From positions 1-5,324 of the forward strand of contig JAGBFZ010000316.1 in NCBI GenBank assembly GCA_018110855.1: DNA of 5,324 nt, given 5' to 3'. The translations under genes and the position numbers were made by a program. Of this stretch, positions 4,299 through 5,324 are shown piece by piece (the first letter of the stretch is position 1; the number at the start of each line of letters is the position of its first letter). The notes below the pieces were generated by a model. It ran no database searches and was not told where the DNA came from. It saw nothing but the letters and a program-made list of their open reading frames with translations. The DNA is from Oscillospiraceae bacterium (GTDB taxonomy: Bacteria; Bacillota; Clostridia; Oscillospirales; Ruminococcaceae).

Positions 4299-5324
4299 AT
4301 GGAGAAAATCGACGGAAAAACGCTGATATACGAGTTTGATCTCGATGAAGCAAAAAAAAGCGAGGGCAGCGAGATCGAAATTTCCGCCTGCGTTCATAAG
4401 GTCAAGAAAATGGGCGGATTTGCCTTTGTTATCCTCAGAACAGCAAGATATCTTATTCAGACAGTCTATTCCCCCGATACCTGTCCCGACAGTATCGAAG
4501 GTATCAAGGAGGGCTGCTTTGTTACTGCCAAGGGAATCGTTAAGAATGATGACCGTGCATATAATGGTATTGAGCTTTCACTTACAGGCATCAAGCTTAT
4601 CCATAAGCCCGATTTCGATTATCCTCTTCACGTTTCCGCAAGGAAGATCGGCTGCAGCCTTGATGTAAATCTTGATAACAGAAGCGTTTCTCTCAGAAAT
4701 CCCGTTGAGAGAGCTGTTTTCAAGTTTCAGGAGGGCGTTGTTTCGGGTTTCAGAGAGTTTATGATCAAGAATAAATTCACCGAGATCCACACTCCCAAGA
4801 TCGTTGCTCAGGGCGCAGAGGGAGGCGCAAATATTTTCCGTCTCGATTACTTTGATAACGAGGCATTCCTCAATCAGTCCCCTCAGTTCTACAAGCAGGC
4901 TGCGGTGGCATTCTTTGACAGAGTATTTGAGATAGCTCCCGTTTACCGTGCAGAGCGCCACTCCACTTCCCGTCATCTTAATGAATATATCGGTCTTGAC
5001 TTTGAGATGGGCTTCATCAACGATATGTATGATGTTATGAACATGGAGACTGCAATGCTCCGTTATCTTATGGATTATCTCAAGGAGAATTATGCTCAGG
5101 AAATAAAGATTCTCGGCGCAGATATCCCTGAGATAACAGAGATTCCCGCAATAAAGTTTGAGGACGCAGTTACTCTTATCAAGGGAAACAAGGCAAAGAA
5201 CAAATTCGACCTTGAGCCTGAGGACGAGGTATTCCTCTGCAACTATGCAAAGGAGAACTACGGAACAGAGTTTATTTTTGTAACAAACTTCCCTTCTTCC
5301 AAGCCGCCCTTCTATGCAATGAAC
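4299..5324 (+). CDS. aspS: Aspartyl-tRNA synthetase, archaeal type, probably non-discriminating (3' partial)
   Basis: This class IIb synthetase attaches aspartate to tRNA-Asp and, if non-discriminating, also to tRNA-Asn for amidation by GatCAB. Seen: 342 residues open to the right edge; the archaeal type is about 430 long, so roughly 90 C-terminal residues, including motif 3, lie outside. An N-terminal OB-fold anticodon domain (about 1-105) is followed by the catalytic core. The core shows HTPKIVA and GAEGGANIF (164-180), FLNQSPQFYKQ (190-200), and motif 2, with FEIAPVYRAERHSTSRHLNE (210-229) then GLDFEM (232-237). This RAE-H-T-RHLNE form belongs to archaeal/eukaryotic-type AspRS, not the larger bacterial type with a GAD insertion. 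His33 seems to stand where discriminating archaeal enzymes have Trp, while the second signature position looks like Tyr88 rather than Pro or Lys. AsnRS is the main alternative, but the motif-2 wording favours AspRS. Confidence 0.93.
   Translation, partial: MEKIDGKTLIYEFDLDEAKKSEGSEIEISACVHKVKKMGGFAFVILRTARYLIQTVYSPDTCPDSIEGIKEGCFVTAKGIVKNDDRAYNGIELSLTGIKLIHKPDFDYPLHVSARKIGCSLDVNLDNRSVSLRNPVERAVFKFQEGVVSGFREFMIKNKFTEIHTPKIVAQGAEGGANIFRLDYFDNEAFLNQSPQFYKQAAVAFFDRVFEIAPVYRAERHSTSRHLNEYIGLDFEMGFINDMYDVMNMETAMLRYLMDYLKENYAQEIKILGADIPEITEIPAIKFEDAVTLIKGNKAKNKFDLEPEDEVFLCNYAKENYGTEFIFVTNFPSSKPPFYAMN

Noticed and set aside
3994..4397. Minus-strand open frames of 82-85 codons across the end of the protease gene and the aspS leader.
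   Set aside because: They lack ribosome binding sites and recognisable motifs and run antisense to well-supported genes and to a strong promoter.
4578..4976. Minus-strand open frame of 132 codons within aspS.
   Set aside because: It is antisense to a clear AspRS coding sequence, with no ribosome binding site of note and no family-like sequence.

Overview
The window looks like chromosomal DNA from a low-to-mid-GC Firmicute, most likely a Ruminococcus-type member of the Oscillospiraceae/Ruminococcaceae. The evidence is the combination of spoVG, a LexA of the Bacillus/Clostridium kind, a clostridial-type MurC, strong AAGGAGGA-type ribosome binding sites, sigma-A promoters close to consensus, and an archaeal-genre aspartyl-tRNA synthetase. 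The genus is an inference from protein style and codon use, not a database result. I see no insertion sequence, integrase, CRISPR array, tRNA or rRNA.

Layout. Positions 3-491 (+) hold the 3' part of a NUDIX hydrolase of the ADP-ribose pyrophosphatase type; its true start lies upstream of the window. A hairpin at 498-523 separates it from the convergent spoVG gene (840-544, minus). It is a strong intrinsic terminator for spoVG and probably a weaker one for the NUDIX gene. The 159-bp divergent region at 841-999 carries the promoters of spoVG and of a rightward murC-lexA-CPBP protease cluster. Its features are a perfect TATAAT for murC inside a palindromic ATTATAAT, and a sigma-H-like element close to spoVG. 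murC (1000-2415, probably from a TTG start), lexA (2442-3029) and a CPBP/CAAX-type membrane protease gene (3044-4114) lie 26 and 14 bp apart with no terminator between them, so they are probably one transcription unit. Six bases after the protease stop begins a perfect consensus sigma-A promoter (TTGACA, 17 bp, TGT-TATAAT). It drives a leader of about 144 nt with several hairpins, then aspS (4299 to beyond the window end), an AspRS of the archaeal, probably non-discriminating type.

How the genes fit together. The cluster joins a committed step of peptidoglycan synthesis (MurC) with the SOS repressor (LexA) and an intramembrane protease, a combination that may couple envelope growth to DNA-damage control. 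No LexA box is visible upstream of any gene here. aspS is transcribed from its own strong promoter, perhaps with read-through from the protease gene. If non-discriminating, its product would charge both tRNA-Asp and tRNA-Asn and would need GatCAB.

The best candidate for something undescribed is the aspS leader at about 4155-4298. It has four hairpins, a competing pairing just upstream of the ribosome binding site, a possible near-leaderless 34-codon ORF, and no match to a T-box or other riboswitch I recognise. Most of the rest is ordinary housekeeping sequence.
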